Assembly (NCBI RefSeq): GCF_014201585.1
Contig: NZ_JACHES010000018.1
Span: 1-39,659 of the forward strand
DNA length: 39,659 nt
Direction of reading: 5' to 3'
Origin: Anoxybacillus tengchongensis
Lineage (GTDB): Bacteria > Bacillota > Bacilli > Bacillales > Anoxybacillaceae
In this document: positions 22,664-32,142 of the stretch, in pieces
Position numbering within the stretch: position 1 is the first letter of the stretch
How the letters are laid out: each line of letters opens with the position of its first letter
Translations under genes and position numbers: made by a program
The notes under the pieces: model-generated
What the model saw: only the letters and a program-made list of their open reading frames with translations
The model's database searches: none
Told to the model about the DNA's origin: nothing

Positions 22664-23695
22664 ATGAAAAAAACGATTGTAGCTGGAGCGGTATTATCGA
22701 CGTTATTTTTAGGTGAAAAAGCGGTAGACGCCGCACAATATACGGTCAAATCAGGGGATTCATTATGGAAAATTGCCCAAACGTTCCGTACATCCGTCAA
22801 TGAAATAAAAGCGTTAAATCAGTTAACGTCAGATACGATTTTTATTGGACAAGTATTACAAGTGCCCGATGCCCCGACAACCGTACAAACGCCAGCACCA
22901 ACAACACAAACGGTAGCATCGACGACAGCGACATATACGATTCAAAGTGGCGATACGTTATCAACGATTGCAAGAAGATGGAATACGACAGTGACACGTC
23001 TCCTTGAATTGAACCCAACGATTACAGATGTGAATCGGATTTATGTCGGACAAGTGATTAAAGTGCCAACAATCATCACAACTAATACAACGACAAATCA
23101 ATTGACGTCACCAACACCAGCGCCGACAATGACACAAACATCGGTGCCAACGTCGACAACTAGCGCAAGTAAATCGTATATTGTCCAACCGGGCGACACG
23201 TTATCAACGATTGCGAAAAAATTTAATGTGACGGTAAACGATTTACTCGCACTAAACCCAAATATCACAAATGTTGATTTTATTCGCGTTGGGCAAACGA
23301 TCAATGTGCCGCTTTCATGGGAAGAACGAGCAAATGCGATTATTGAAACAGGGAAAAAATACGTGGGAGCGAAATACTTGTTTGGTGCACCAACGACGCG
23401 CACAGATGTATTTGACTGCTCATCGTTTACGTATCGCGTATATAGCGAAAACGGGATCACATTGCCGCGCACATCGCGCGAACAAGCCATGGTCGGTACT
23501 GAAGTGCCACTTGCGAGCGTAAGAAAAGGCGATTTAATCTTTTTTGATACGACAGGAGATGGCGTCATTAACCATGTGTCTATCGTTGTAGATAGCGAAA
23601 CGCTGTTGCATGCCGCAACGAGCACAGGAGTCGCGTTTGCGAACATGAAGCCATATTGGGCACCGCGTGCAGTGAAAGCCGTCCGCTTATTCTAG
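22664..23695 (+). CDS. LysM/NlpC-P60 cell-wall endopeptidase (LytE-like)
   Basis: D,L-endopeptidases of this type cut peptide cross-links in the cell wall during growth and separation. The 343-residue protein has a signal peptide (MKKTIVAGAVLSTLFLGEKA, cleavage near VDA-AQ), three LysM domains (each with GDSLW/GDTLS-x-IA and a VGQxI/VPxL end) separated by Thr/Pro/Ser-rich linkers, and a C-terminal NlpC/P60 domain. The catalytic cysteine is in DVFDCSSFTYRVY, with histidines in GVINHVSIVV and LLHAATS. Three LysM repeats and the length match B. subtilis LytE most closely. AAAGGAG precedes the ATG. A weak promoter-like TTAATA-17-TATCAT lies at about 22590-22618. Confidence 0.92.
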   Translation: MKKTIVAGAVLSTLFLGEKAVDAAQYTVKSGDSLWKIAQTFRTSVNEIKALNQLTSDTIFIGQVLQVPDAPTTVQTPAPTTQTVASTTATYTIQSGDTLSTIARRWNTTVTRLLELNPTITDVNRIYVGQVIKVPTIITTNTTTNQLTSPTPAPTMTQTSVPTSTTSASKSYIVQPGDTLSTIAKKFNVTVNDLLALNPNITNVDFIRVGQTINVPLSWEERANAIIETGKKYVGAKYLFGAPTTRTDVFDCSSFTYRVYSENGITLPRTSREQAMVGTEVPLASVRKGDLIFFDTTGDGVINHVSIVVDSETLLHAATSTGVAFANMKPYWAPRAVKAVRLF

Positions 23696-23707
23696 TAATG
23701 ATAAAAT

Positions 23708-23739
23708 GAAAAGATGCCTCTTACGTTTGAGGCATCTTT
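23708..23739. terminator. Bidirectional terminator
   Basis: AAAAGATGCCTC / GAGGCATCTTTT around an eight-base loop, symmetrical A- and T-runs; serves the LysM hydrolase and the convergent HAD gene. Confidence 0.88.
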
Positions 23740-24524
23740 TCGTTTATGGAAAGCACCGTTTCAATCGCTTCATGAACGGAAGAAACGATATAGCGCGCTT
23801 CTTTTTTTACTTGTTCGGGCGCATGCGACATGACGAAACTATGCGGAGTGAGGCGAAACATCGGAATGTCGTTAAACGAATCGCCGAAACAAGCCACTTC
23901 TTCTGCTTTCAGTTGTAAATGATTCATGAGCAATCGGAGCGCTTCGCCTTTGCTAATTTGTTTTGGCATAATGTCTAAACAGCGCGGTTCAGAAATAAAC
24001 GTATCGACATGTTGTGCCCACGTTTCGCGAACGAATCGCTCAAAGTGCAGGACGACGTGCTCTTCCCCAATCACAGTAATTTTTGATGGAAATATGTCAC
24101 GACCGATCGCTTCGAGCATATTTCGTTTTTCGACAATATCGAAAAATAACCGCGCTTTCATTTGTTCGATTTGCGCTGTTTTTGTCTCGACAAAGCTCGT
24201 TTGTTCGTTGCACACAAGCACAATCGCTTCTAGTTTGCGCGCTTGTTCATAAATGGAGCGGGCAATGTCTGGATGAAACGCGCTATGATGAAGAAGGCGA
24301 TGATTTTTTGTGTACACAAATGCACCATTTTGGCTAATGCGATGTGCGTCATGACCGATTTCTTTTAACACTTCTAAAATTTCATTATCCATGCGTCCAG
24401 AGGCGACAGCAAAATCGACGTTGCTTGTTATGGCGCGAATGACAGCCTCGCGATCTTCTTTTTTTACGCGCCGGTCATAGCCGAGTAACGTTCCGTCTAA
24501 ATCAGTAACAATGAGTTGAATCAT
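23721..24524 (-). CDS. HAD-superfamily Cof-type phosphatase
   Basis: This 267-residue protein has HAD motif I TDLDGTLLGYD at the N-terminus, motif II ASGR, motif III lysine in LPKQISKGEA region (ISKGEALRLLM) and motif IV ACFGDSFNDIPMF, followed by SFVMSHAPEQVKKEARYI, the characteristic end of Cof/YbiV-type IIB-cap phosphatases. Substrates are usually sugar phosphates, nucleotides or FMN; specificity cannot be read. GGAAGGAG lies upstream of the ATG at 24524. The C-terminus overlaps the shared terminator. Confidence 0.92.
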   Translation of the reverse strand: MIQLIVTDLDGTLLGYDRRVKKEDREAVIRAITSNVDFAVASGRMDNEILEVLKEIGHDAHRISQNGAFVYTKNHRLLHHSAFHPDIARSIYEQARKLEAIVLVCNEQTSFVETKTAQIEQMKARLFFDIVEKRNMLEAIGRDIFPSKITVIGEEHVVLHFERFVRETWAQHVDTFISEPRCLDIMPKQISKGEALRLLMNHLQLKAEEVACFGDSFNDIPMFRLTPHSFVMSHAPEQVKKEARYIVSSVHEAIETVLSINEKMPQT

Positions 24525-24650
24525 AATGGCAAACTCCTTCCATTTTTATACTGAACAAAAGTTTAATCGAACAAATGCATTTGTGCAACTGAAACGTCTT
24601 TTTGACAAAAAACATTCACAGCTGTCTTGACAAAATACAACGCATTTCCA

Positions 24651-24679
24651 TTGACGTAGCTTTGTTCGTTTCGTAACAT
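24651..24679 (+). promoter_or_regulatory. Probable glcT promoter
   Basis: -35 TTGACG (24651-24656), exactly 17 bases, -10 TAACAT (24674-24679). Two further perfect TTGACA hexamers lie upstream at 24602 and 24627 without good -10 partners. Confidence 0.55.
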
Positions 24680-24688
24680 TGAAAGTAA

Positions 24689-24702
24689 TGTAAACGTTTT
24701 TA
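24689..24702 (+). promoter_or_regulatory. Candidate CcpA cre site at the glcT start of transcription
   Basis: TGTAAACGTTTTTA matches the cre consensus (TGWAARCGYTWNCA) except for T instead of C near the end. It covers roughly +3 to +16 of the predicted glcT transcript, a position suited to repression. Confidence 0.45.
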
Positions 24703-24718
24703 AAGGAGCGAACTAGAC

Positions 24719-25564
24719 GTGGAACAATCGTTTCGCATTGAAAAAGTATTAAATAACAACGTGCTCATTGCCTCGCATCCAACGTACGATGAAGTTGTGT
24801 TGATCGGCAAAGGCATTGGCTTTGGCAAAAAGAAAGGGGACATCATTGCACAAAAAGACGTCGAAAAATGGTTTATTTTAAAAAATGAACGAGAACAAGA
24901 ACAATATAAAAAATTGTTGCCACATGTCGATGAAGAATTTATCGGCTTAATGAACGACATTATTCACCACATTCGGAAAAGAACGAACAGCTCGTTGAAT
25001 GAACATATTCACGTTGCGCTAACAGATCATATTTTGTTTGCAATCAAGCGGCTAGAACAAGGAATGGACATTAAAAATCCGTTTTTAGTCGAGACAAAAA
25101 GTTTATATCCGCTCGAGTATGATGTAGCAGCTGAAGTGGTAAACATGTTAAATGAACGGTTACACATTCAGCTCCCCGAAGGAGAAATTGGCTTTATTGC
25201 TTTACACATTCATAGTGCGCTAACGAATCATCAATTATCCGAAGTGAATCAACATTCGCAACTCATTTCTCGTTTAGTTTCCGTTGTTGAAGAACAGCTC
25301 GACATTCGTATTGATCGCGAAAGCATTCATTATTTACGGTTTGTCCGTCATTTGCGCTATGCGATCGAGCGCGTGAAAAAAGGGGAAAAAATTGAAGAGC
25401 CAAAAAAATTGTCGAACATATTGAAAGAGACGTACCCACTATGTTATAATTTGTCGTGGAAGCTCATAAAAATTATGCAGCAAACGTTGCAGCTTCCGGT
25501 AGATGAAGCCGAAGCCGTATATTTAACGTTGCACTTGCAACGGCTAACTGGAAAAAGTGAATAA
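24719..25564 (+). CDS. glcT: PtsGHI operon transcription antiterminator GlcT
   Basis: GlcT binds the RAT RNA in the ptsG leader and prevents termination when glucose is present; EIIGlc-mediated phosphorylation inactivates it. The 281-residue protein has an N-terminal RNA-binding (CAT) domain of about 55 residues (RIEKVLNNNVLIASHPTYDE, VVLIGKGIGFGKKKGD) and two PRD domains, each with conserved histidines (LNEHIHVALTDH and ALHIHSAL in PRD1; FVRHLRYAIERV and LTLHLQR in PRD2). Start is GTG at 24719 after AAAGGAG. It sits directly upstream of the RAT and ptsG, as in B. subtilis. Confidence 0.96.
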   Translation: MEQSFRIEKVLNNNVLIASHPTYDEVVLIGKGIGFGKKKGDIIAQKDVEKWFILKNEREQEQYKKLLPHVDEEFIGLMNDIIHHIRKRTNSSLNEHIHVALTDHILFAIKRLEQGMDIKNPFLVETKSLYPLEYDVAAEVVNMLNERLHIQLPEGEIGFIALHIHSALTNHQLSEVNQHSQLISRLVSVVEEQLDIRIDRESIHYLRFVRHLRYAIERVKKGEKIEEPKKLSNILKETYPLCYNLSWKLIKIMQQTLQLPVDEAEAVYLTLHLQRLTGKSE

Positions 25565-25580
25565 TTGGGCACTTATCTTT

Positions 25581-25695
25581 ACGTGTTACTGATTCGATCA
25601 GGCATGAGTAAAGAAGGCAAAAAAGTGGTGTAACGACAAAAATCGTTACATAATACCCTTTTTCTGTCATTCTTTGCTCGTGCCTTTTTGTTTTC
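25581..25695 (+). promoter_or_regulatory. GlcT-responsive RAT and overlapping terminator in the ptsG leader
   Basis: ACGTGTTACTGATTCGATCA (25581-25600) continuing to GGCATGAGT is a close match to the B. subtilis ptsG ribonucleic antiterminator. Its 3' part is also the 5' arm of a 15-bp terminator: GGCATGAGTAAAGAA (25601-25615) pairs with TTCTTTGCTCGTGCC (25670-25684, two G-T pairs), followed by TTTTTGTTTTCTC. Inside the loop is a smaller hairpin TAACGA (25631-25636) / TCGTTA (25643-25648). GlcT bound to RAT would block terminator formation. The RAT starts only 17 bases after the glcT stop, so the ptsG promoter must lie in the end of glcT (TTGCAA 25535-25540 with AATAAT 25560-25565 is a weak candidate). 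Confidence 0.93.
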
Positions 25696-25718
25696 TCTTA
25701 TTTGCAAATGCTTACATT

Positions 25719-25734
25719 CGTTAGACGTCTAACG
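25719..25734. promoter_or_regulatory. Perfect 16-bp palindrome in the ptsG leader
   Basis: CGTTAGACGTCTAACG lies 35 bases past the terminator stem and about 75 bases before ptsG. It looks like a dimeric repressor operator, but I cannot assign a regulator. A second inverted repeat, TTTTCAT-AC-ATGAAAA, follows at 25750-25765. Confidence 0.5.
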
Positions 25735-25775
25735 TTTCGCTTCATCTACTTTTCATACATGAAAATGCCGTTTGT

Positions 25776-25789
25776 TGCAAACGTTAACA
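25776..25789 (+). promoter_or_regulatory. Candidate CcpA cre site upstream of ptsG
   Basis: TGCAAACGTTAACA fits the cre consensus TGNAANCGNWNNCA at every defined position. It ends six bases before the ptsG ribosome-binding site (AAGGAGGG), downstream of the RAT terminator, a roadblock position. Confidence 0.55.
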
Positions 25790-25808
25790 TGATGAAGGAG
25801 GGTTTTAT

Positions 25809-27821
25809 ATGAAAAAAGCGTTTGGTACGTTACAAAAAGTCGGTAAAGCGCTTATGCTTCCGGTTGCGATTTTACCGGCAGCAGGTATTTTGCTTGCGTT
25901 CGGTAACGCATTGCAAAACCCAGCATTAATTGAAAAAATTCCAGCGTTAGAAACAGGCTGGGTCGAAATGGTTGCAAAAGTGATGGAGCAATCTGGTGGG
26001 ATTGTGTTTGCGAACTTGCCGCTTTTATTCGCGGTAGGGGTTGCCGTCGGATTAGCTGGCGGTGAAGGGGTTGCTGGTTTAGCGGCAATCATCGGTTACT
26101 TAGTCATGAACGTGACAATGAGCGTTATTTTAGGTGTCACAGCAGACCAAATTGGGACAGACCCATCATTTGCAAACGTGTTAGGTATTCCGACGTTGCA
26201 AACGGGGGTATTCGGCGGGATTATCGTCGGTATTTTAGCAGCATATATGTACAACAAATACTTTAACATTGAATTGCCATCTTATTTAGGCTTCTTTGCA
26301 GGAAAACGTTTCGTTCCAATTGTGACAGCCGCATCGGCATTAATTCTTGGTATTGCGATGACATGGTTATGGCCACCTGTTCAACATGGCTTAAACGCAT
26401 TTTCGCACAATATGATTGATGCAAACCGTACGTTAGCAGCATTCATTTTCGGTGTCATCGAGCGCGCATTAATTCCGTTCGGTTTACACCATATTTTCTA
26501 CTCACCGTTCTGGTTTGAGTTCGGTCAATACGTGAACAAAGCAGGTGAACTTGTACGCGGTGACCAACGTATTTTCTTCGAACAAATTAAAGACGGTGCT
26601 GAATTAACAGCAGGTACATTTATGACAGGAAAATTCCCGTTCATGATGTTCGGTTTACCAGCAGCAGCGCTTGCCATTTATCATGAAGCGCGCCCAGAAA
26701 ACAAAAAAGTTGTTGCCGGTATTATGGCATCTGCAGCGTTAACATCGTTTTTAACAGGAATTACAGAACCAATTGAGTTTTCATTCTTATTCGTTGCACC
26801 AGCATTGTTTGCGATTCATACCATTTTCGCTGGATTATCGTTTATGCTTATGCACATCTTAAACGTCAAAATCGGTATGACATTCTCTGGCGGTGTCATC
26901 GACTACTTACTATTCGGTGTATTGCCAGGTCGTACAGCTTGGTGGCTCGTCATTCCGGTCGGGCTTGTGTTTGCGGTCATTTACTACTTCGGATTCCGCT
27001 TTGCGATTCGTAAATGGGATTTAGCGACACCAGGACGTGAAAAAGAAACAGTTGAAACAACAAGTACAGCGGACGCAGGTGAACTTCCGCACGAAATTTT
27101 AGCGGCGCTTGGTGGAAAAGAAAATATCGCGCATTTAGATGCGTGCATTACGCGTTTACGTGTATCTGTCAACGACATTCAACATGTCGATAAAGATCGT
27201 TTGAAAGCGCTCGGCGCAGCAGGAGTATTAGAGGTTGGCAACAACATTCAAGCGATTTTCGGACCAAAATCAGACATATTAAAAACACAAATCAAAGACA
27301 TTATGGAAGGTCGCGTACCGACAAAAGCGGTAGAAAAAGCAAAACCAACTGTACAAGCGACAGGCGAAACAGAACAAGTGGCATCACCGTTAACAGGAAA
27401 AGTTGTTCCACTTTCTGAAGTGCCAGATCAAGTATTTTCAACAAAAATGATGGGTGACGGTTTTGCGGTTGAGCCAACAGATGGCACAGTCGTATCACCA
27501 GTAGACGGCACGATCGTCAACGTCTTCCCAACAAAACATGCGATCGGTATTCAATCAAAAACAGGTCGTGAAGTGCTTATTCACTTCGGCATTGATACAG
27601 TGAAATTGAACGGTCAAGGATTTGAAGCGCTCGTATCGGAAGGAACAGAAGTGAAAAAAGGGCAACCGCTTTTAAAAGTGGACCTTGAATATGTAAAACA
27701 ACATGCACCTTCTGTTGTCACACCAATTATTTTTACAAACTTACAAGCAGGAGAAACAGTAAATATCACGAAACAAGGAACAGTAACAAAAGGCGAAGAC
27801 GTTGTCGTCGTTCAAAAATAA
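25809..27821 (+). CDS. ptsG: Glucose-specific PTS EIICBA component
   Basis: PtsG imports and phosphorylates glucose. The 670-residue protein has domain order EIIC (residues 1-about 410, roughly ten membrane helices, with [15 protein letters not shown]), EIIB (about 425-500, phospho-cysteine in [13 protein letters not shown]) and EIIA (about 520-665, active histidine in [15 protein letters not shown]). Linkers are short and charged. All phosphorylation residues are present. AAGGAGGG precedes the ATG. Controlled by the GlcT-RAT switch, possibly CcpA and an unknown factor at the upstream palindrome. A terminator separates it from ptsHI, which would leave ptsHI expressed mostly by readthrough or its own promoter. 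Confidence 0.97.
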   Translation: MKKAFGTLQKVGKALMLPVAILPAAGILLAFGNALQNPALIEKIPALETGWVEMVAKVMEQSGGIVFANLPLLFAVGVAVGLAGGEGVAGLAAIIGYLVMNVTMSVILGVTADQIGTDPSFANVLGIPTLQTGVFGGIIVGILAAYMYNKYFNIELPSYLGFFAGKRFVPIVTAASALILGIAMTWLWPPVQHGLNAFSHNMIDANRTLAAFIFGVIERALIPFGLHHIFYSPFWFEFGQYVNKAGELVRGDQRIFFEQIKDGAELTAGTFMTGKFPFMMFGLPAAALAIYHEARPENKKVVAGIMASAALTSFLTGITEPIEFSFLFVAPALFAIHTIFAGLSFMLMHILNVKIGMTFSGGVIDYLLFGVLPGRTAWWLVIPVGLVFAVIYYFGFRFAIRKWDLATPGREKETVETTSTADAGELPHEILAALGGKENIAHLDACITRLRVSVNDIQHVDKDRLKALGAAGVLEVGNNIQAIFGPKSDILKTQIKDIMEGRVPTKAVEKAKPTVQATGETEQVASPLTGKVVPLSEVPDQVFSTKMMGDGFAVEPTDGTVVSPVDGTIVNVFPTKHAIGIQSKTGREVLIHFGIDTVKLNGQGFEALVSEGTEVKKGQPLLKVDLEYVKQHAPSVVTPIIFTNLQAGETVNITKQGTVTKGEDVVVVQK

Positions 27822-27852
27822 TTTACTTGCAAAACACGTCATTTTTCGGTAA

Positions 27853-27886
27853 AAAAACATAGAGGGTTTTCGCCCTCTATGTTTTC
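27853..27886 (+). terminator. Terminator between ptsG and ptsH
   Basis: AACATAGAGGG (27856-27866) / CCCTCTATGTT (27873-27883) with a six-base loop, then TTTTC. Near-perfect, so ptsHI levels depend on readthrough or a separate promoter. Confidence 0.82.
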
Positions 27887-27913
27887 AAAATAAAAAGTGA
27901 GGAGATGAGCAAT

Positions 27914-28177
27914 ATGCAAAAAACATTTAAAGTAACTGCAGAATCTGGTATTCATGCCCGTCCAGCAACTATGTTAGTACAAACAGCGAGCAAATTCGAT
28001 AGCGACATTCAATTAGAGTACAACGGCAAAAAAGTCAACTTAAAATCCATTATGGGTGTCATGTCTTTAGGCATTCCACAAGGTGCGCAAATTACGATTT
28101 CAGCTGAAGGTAGCGATGCAGCAGACGCGATTAACGCATTAACAGAAACGTTAGCAAAAGAAGGATTAGCGGAGTAA
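27914..28177 (+). CDS. ptsH: Phosphocarrier protein HPr
   Basis: HPr passes phosphate from enzyme I to EIIA domains; its seryl-phosphorylated form is the CcpA corepressor. The 87-residue protein has the active histidine in [10 protein letters not shown] and the regulatory serine in [12 protein letters not shown], both conserved. The ATG at 27914 is preferred to that at 27905 because GAGGAG directly touches the latter, and it gives the usual MQKTFKV N-terminus. Its stop overlaps the ptsI start by one base (TAATG). Confidence 0.96.
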   Translation: MQKTFKVTAESGIHARPATMLVQTASKFDSDIQLEYNGKKVNLKSIMGVMSLGIPQGAQITISAEGSDAADAINALTETLAKEGLAE

Positions 28178-29892
28178 TGAAACGATTAAAAGGGATTGCT
28201 GCATCGAATGGCATCGCCATTGCGAAAGCGTACCGTTTAGAACATCCTGATTTAACAGTTGAAAAACAAACGATTGAAAACCCAGCTGAACAAATTCACC
28301 GTTTTCAACAAGCGCTCGCCAAATCAAAAGAAGAACTTGAAGTCATTCAAGCGCATGCATTAAAAGAGCTTGGCGAAGATAAAGCGGCTATTTTCTCCGC
28401 CCATTTGCTCGTACTAAGCGACCCAGAACTCGTCCAAGCCGTTGAACAAAAAATTGAACAAGAACGCGTCAACGCAGAATTTGCCCTTCATGAAGTGGCA
28501 TCGATGTTCATTGCAATGTTTGAAGCGATGGATAACGAATATATGAAAGAACGTGCGGCAGACATTCGCGATGTGACAAAACGTGTTCTTGCTCATTTAT
28601 TAGGGGTTACGATTTCCAACCCAAGCATGATTACAGAAGAAGTTGTCATCATTGCCGAAGACTTAACGCCGTCCGATACAGCTCAATTGAACCGAAAATA
28701 TGTGAAAGGTTTTACAACTGACATCGGTGGACGGACGTCTCACTCTGCCATTATGGCGCGCTCGATGGAAATTCCAGCTGTCGTTGGAACGAAAGAAGCG
28801 ACAGCAGCGATTCAAAACGGTGACATCGTCATTATTGACGGACTTGACGGAGAAGTCATCATTCACCCAACCGAAGAAACGATTGCTGAATACGAACAAA
28901 AACGGGCCGCGTTTGCTGCGCAAAAAGCAGAATGGGCAAAGCTCGTTCATGAACAAACGGTTACAAGCGACGGACATCATGTAGAACTTGCTGCAAACAT
29001 CGGTACGCCAAATGATGTTGAAGGTGTGCTTGCCAACGGTGCAGAAGGCATCGGCTTATACCGTACTGAATTTTTATACATGGGCCGTAACGAGTTGCCG
29101 ACAGAAGAAGAACAGTTTGAAGCATATAAAACGGTATTAGAAAAGATGGAAGGAAAACCGGTTGTCGTGCGTACGCTTGACATCGGCGGCGACAAAGAAT
29201 TGCCATATTTAGACCTTCCAAAAGAAATGAACCCGTTTTTAGGTTTCCGTGCCGTTCGTCTTTGCCTAGATATGCAAGAGATGTTTCGCACGCAACTTCG
29301 CGCGTTGTTGCGCGCAAGTGTTTACGGCAACTTGAAAATTATGTTCCCGATGATTGCGACGTTAGACGAATTTCGTCAAGCAAAAGCAATTCTTTTAGAA
29401 GAAAAAGAAAAGCTTGTTGCTGAAGGTGTGTCAGTGTCTGACGACATCGAAGTCGGCATGATGGTTGAAATCCCGGCTGCTGCTGTATTAGCGGATCAAT
29501 TTGCGAAAGAAGTCGATTTCTTTAGCATCGGTACAAACGATTTAATTCAATATACGATGGCGTCTGACCGAATGAACGAACGCGTATCGTATTTATACCA
29601 ACCGTACAACCCAGCCATTTTACGTCTCATTTATAACGTCATTGAGGCGGCGCATAAAGAAGGCAAATGGGTTGGCATGTGTGGGGAAATGGCAGGCGAA
29701 GAGCTAGCTGTACCAATTTTATTAGCATTTGGTTTAGACGAGTTTAGCATGAGCGCGACATCGATTTTACGCGTTCGCTCGCAATTAAAGAAACTTTCCA
29801 AACAAGAAGCCGAACGAGTGAAAGATCACATTTTATCGCTTGCGACAGCAGAAGAAGTTGTTCGTTTCGTGAAAGAAACGTTTCAACGATAA
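28177..29892 (+). CDS. ptsI: PTS enzyme I (phosphoenolpyruvate-protein phosphotransferase)
   Basis: Enzyme I autophosphorylates from PEP and phosphorylates HPr. The 571-residue length is typical. The phospho-histidine is in [18 protein letters not shown] (about residue 189-191), PEP/Mg-binding elements are [43 protein letters not shown] and the catalytic cysteine region GMCGEMAGE. The start directly overlaps the ptsH stop. The stop overlaps the first bases of a perfect terminator, closing the glcT-ptsGHI locus. Confidence 0.97.
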   Translation: MKRLKGIAASNGIAIAKAYRLEHPDLTVEKQTIENPAEQIHRFQQALAKSKEELEVIQAHALKELGEDKAAIFSAHLLVLSDPELVQAVEQKIEQERVNAEFALHEVASMFIAMFEAMDNEYMKERAADIRDVTKRVLAHLLGVTISNPSMITEEVVIIAEDLTPSDTAQLNRKYVKGFTTDIGGRTSHSAIMARSMEIPAVVGTKEATAAIQNGDIVIIDGLDGEVIIHPTEETIAEYEQKRAAFAAQKAEWAKLVHEQTVTSDGHHVELAANIGTPNDVEGVLANGAEGIGLYRTEFLYMGRNELPTEEEQFEAYKTVLEKMEGKPVVVRTLDIGGDKELPYLDLPKEMNPFLGFRAVRLCLDMQEMFRTQLRALLRASVYGNLKIMFPMIATLDEFRQAKAILLEEKEKLVAEGVSVSDDIEVGMMVEIPAAAVLADQFAKEVDFFSIGTNDLIQYTMASDRMNERVSYLYQPYNPAILRLIYNVIEAAHKEGKWVGMCGEMAGEELAVPILLAFGLDEFSMSATSILRVRSQLKKLSKQEAERVKDHILSLATAEEVVRFVKETFQR

Positions 29893-29919
29893 GAACCGGA
29901 CGCCTCCGGTTCTTTTTTT
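29891..29919 (+). terminator. Terminator of ptsHI
   Basis: AAGAACCGGA (29891-29900) / TCCGGTTCTT (29905-29914), four-base loop, then TTTTTT. Confidence 0.92.
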
Positions 29920-29947
29920 ATGGAAAAAAAACAGTAAAAAACGGTCA

Positions 29948-29976
29948 TAGACATGATGATGTAAACCTTTTATAAT
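29948..29976 (+). promoter_or_regulatory. Promoter of the dCache chemoreceptor gene
   Basis: -35 TAGACA (29948-29953), 17-base spacer, perfect -10 TATAAT (29971-29976), ending 58 bases before the start codon. This is a sigma-A-type promoter; chemoreceptor genes in Bacillus are often sigma-D controlled. Confidence 0.7.
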
Positions 29977-30034
29977 GAAACTACAACTTTATTAATTTTT
30001 CGACAACATTCGACACAGCTAGGGGGGAGCCACT

Positions 30035-32014
30035 TTGTTTCGGTCATTAACGATGAAATTAACGAGTTTAATGGCATTATTATTAATTATTGCACTTGTT
30101 GCTTCACAAACGGTCAACTATGTTCAAATGGCATCGGTTATGAAAGATGATGCAAAAGTGCGTGCGGAATCACTTGTGACAGAGCTTGTTGACGATATTG
30201 AACATAGCTTTGACAGTCAAGAAGATGCGCTAAAGCAATTTAGTGAAACAAAATCATTTCAAACGTTTTCAAAAACAGAAGATGCACAACTTTGGCAAGA
30301 GATCGATCAACAACTTGCAACATTTTTAAACATTCATAAAAAAGTACAATTAGCTTACATCGGTACAGCAAACGGCAACATGTATACGACGCCATCCGTT
30401 GATTTGCCGCCGGATTTTGATCCGACGACACGCCCGTGGTATAAAGCGGCAGTGGCAACGCCAGACAAAGTCATTTGGACAGAGTCATACGTTGATGCGG
30501 TAACAAACGATTACATTGTCACGATCGCCAAAGCGATTGTTGAAAACGGTCAAGTGATCGGCGTCATCGGTTTAGACGTGTCGTTAAATACGCTTGCCGA
30601 GACGGTTGAACAATTCCGCGTTGGCTACAACGGCTATCCGGTATTGTTTGACCAAAACAAATTGGCAATCGTTCATCCGCAATACAAAGGAAAAGATATG
30701 TCTGACCATCCGGTCGTCAAAACGATGTTTTCGGAAGACAAAGGCGCTTATGAATATGAACAAGACGGCGAAAAACGGTTATTGTATTTTGCGACGATTC
30801 CAAAGTTAAATTGGAAAGTCGGTGCAGTGTACAAAGAAAAAGATTTATTAGCGACGTTAACGACGATCGGAAAAACGTCATGGACGATTGTCGTCATTGC
30901 GACAGTGCTTGCCTCGCTTCTTATTTATGCAGTGTCGCGTTCGATCGTCAAACCGATCGTTCAACTGAATGAGCGCGTGCAACAAGTGGCGACAGGCGAT
31001 TTAACGGTGCATGTCGAACCGAAAGGAAAAGACGAAATTGCGCAGCTTACTAGCCACTTTAATGAAATGGTGTCGCATATGCGCTCACTTATTGGCGAAG
31101 TCGATCGTTCCGTCGCAGAACTCGGTGGTGCGGCTGACCATTTAAGCGCGGTGTCCGAAGAAACGATGGCGACAAGCGAACAAGTGACGACAGCGGTAAC
31201 TGATATTGCGAAAGGGGTATCCGAACAAGCAAGCAATTTAGATGCGATGAACGACCGCATGAACGATTTATCTGAAAAAATGGGTACGGTGACGCAATCG
31301 GCCGAGCGTGTGAAACAACTTTCCGATGAAACGAAAGACGCAAGCTACATGGGCATCGAAAAATTAAATGTGCTTCAAGCGAAATCAGCGGAATCGCAAA
31401 ACGAATTGCGTTCGGTTGAAACGGTGATCACCGATTTAGGCGAAAAAATGAAACAAATCGGTGCGATTATTCAAACGATTACCGACATTTCCGCGCAAAC
31501 GAACCTTTTAGCACTCAACGCTTCGATTGAAGCGGCACGTGCAGGAGAGCATGGCAAAGGATTTGCGGTTGTTGCGGAAGAAGTGCGTAAGCTTGCCGAA
31601 CAATCGGCGCAAGCGACAGAACAAATTCGCCAAACGATTACGTCCATTCAACAACAAGCCACCCTTGCGACTGAAGCGGTTGATCATACGAAGCAAATGA
31701 ACGACCAGCAACAACAAGCAGTAAACGAAACTGCAGAATCGTTTATGCATATTGCGACGATGATGGAACAATTAACGTCAGCGATTGAACATATTTTTAC
31801 ACAAATTCACGACGTGAACGAGAATAAAGAACAAATTGTTGCTGCATTACAAAATTTAGCAGCGATTTCAGAACAATCAGCCGCATCGGCAGAAGAAGTA
31901 TCCGCGTCATCGGAAGAACAATTAAAAGCATTAAGCACGGTGACAGAAGCGGCAGAACGACTAAACGATATGAGCCGCTCATTGCAACAACTCATCCATC
32001 GTTTTCGTGTATAA
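30035..32014 (+). CDS. Methyl-accepting chemotaxis protein with double-Cache domain
   Basis: This 659-residue membrane chemoreceptor has a first membrane helix (about residues 10-30), a periplasmic-side dCache domain (about 35-275) with the typical [20 protein letters not shown] and [21 protein letters not shown] strings, a second helix (about 280-300: [18 protein letters not shown]), HAMP ([20 protein letters not shown]) and a long signalling region with [20 protein letters not shown] and [16 protein letters not shown]. dCache receptors often bind amino acids or organic acids; the ligand is unknown. Start is TTG at 30035 after AGGGGGGAG; ATG at 30053 is possible. It resembles the McpA/TlpA group of B. 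subtilis. Confidence 0.93.
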   Translation: MFRSLTMKLTSLMALLLIIALVASQTVNYVQMASVMKDDAKVRAESLVTELVDDIEHSFDSQEDALKQFSETKSFQTFSKTEDAQLWQEIDQQLATFLNIHKKVQLAYIGTANGNMYTTPSVDLPPDFDPTTRPWYKAAVATPDKVIWTESYVDAVTNDYIVTIAKAIVENGQVIGVIGLDVSLNTLAETVEQFRVGYNGYPVLFDQNKLAIVHPQYKGKDMSDHPVVKTMFSEDKGAYEYEQDGEKRLLYFATIPKLNWKVGAVYKEKDLLATLTTIGKTSWTIVVIATVLASLLIYAVSRSIVKPIVQLNERVQQVATGDLTVHVEPKGKDEIAQLTSHFNEMVSHMRSLIGEVDRSVAELGGAADHLSAVSEETMATSEQVTTAVTDIAKGVSEQASNLDAMNDRMNDLSEKMGTVTQSAERVKQLSDETKDASYMGIEKLNVLQAKSAESQNELRSVETVITDLGEKMKQIGAIIQTITDISAQTNLLALNASIEAARAGEHGKGFAVVAEEVRKLAEQSAQATEQIRQTITSIQQQATLATEAVDHTKQMNDQQQQAVNETAESFMHIATMMEQLTSAIEHIFTQIHDVNENKEQIVAALQNLAAISEQSAASAEEVSASSEEQLKALSTVTEAAERLNDMSRSLQQLIHRFRV

Positions 32015-32040
32015 AGCTAGGCATCATGCCTAGCTTTTTT
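32013..32040 (+). terminator. Terminator of the chemoreceptor gene
   Basis: AAGCTAGGCAT / ATGCCTAGCTT around a single C, followed by TTTT; begins at the stop codon. Confidence 0.9.
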
Positions 32041-32064
32041 ACGTGTTTGTAACAATTTTTTTCC

Positions 32065-32093
32065 TTGATTTTTTTTTACGTGAGAATTACGAT
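32065..32093 (+). promoter_or_regulatory. Candidate promoter of the kinase-GGDEF pair
   Basis: TTGATT (32065-32070), 17-base spacer, TACGAT (32088-32093), about 50 bases before the start at 32143. Confidence 0.4.
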
Positions 32094-32142
32094 AAATTTA
32101 GGATAAAAGGCCTATATTTGTTCGTTTTTGGAGGAGAGGGCT

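Noticed and set aside
28663-29317. Minus-strand ORFs opposite ptsI
   Set aside because: They lie wholly within ptsI, lack ribosome-binding sites and show no family features.
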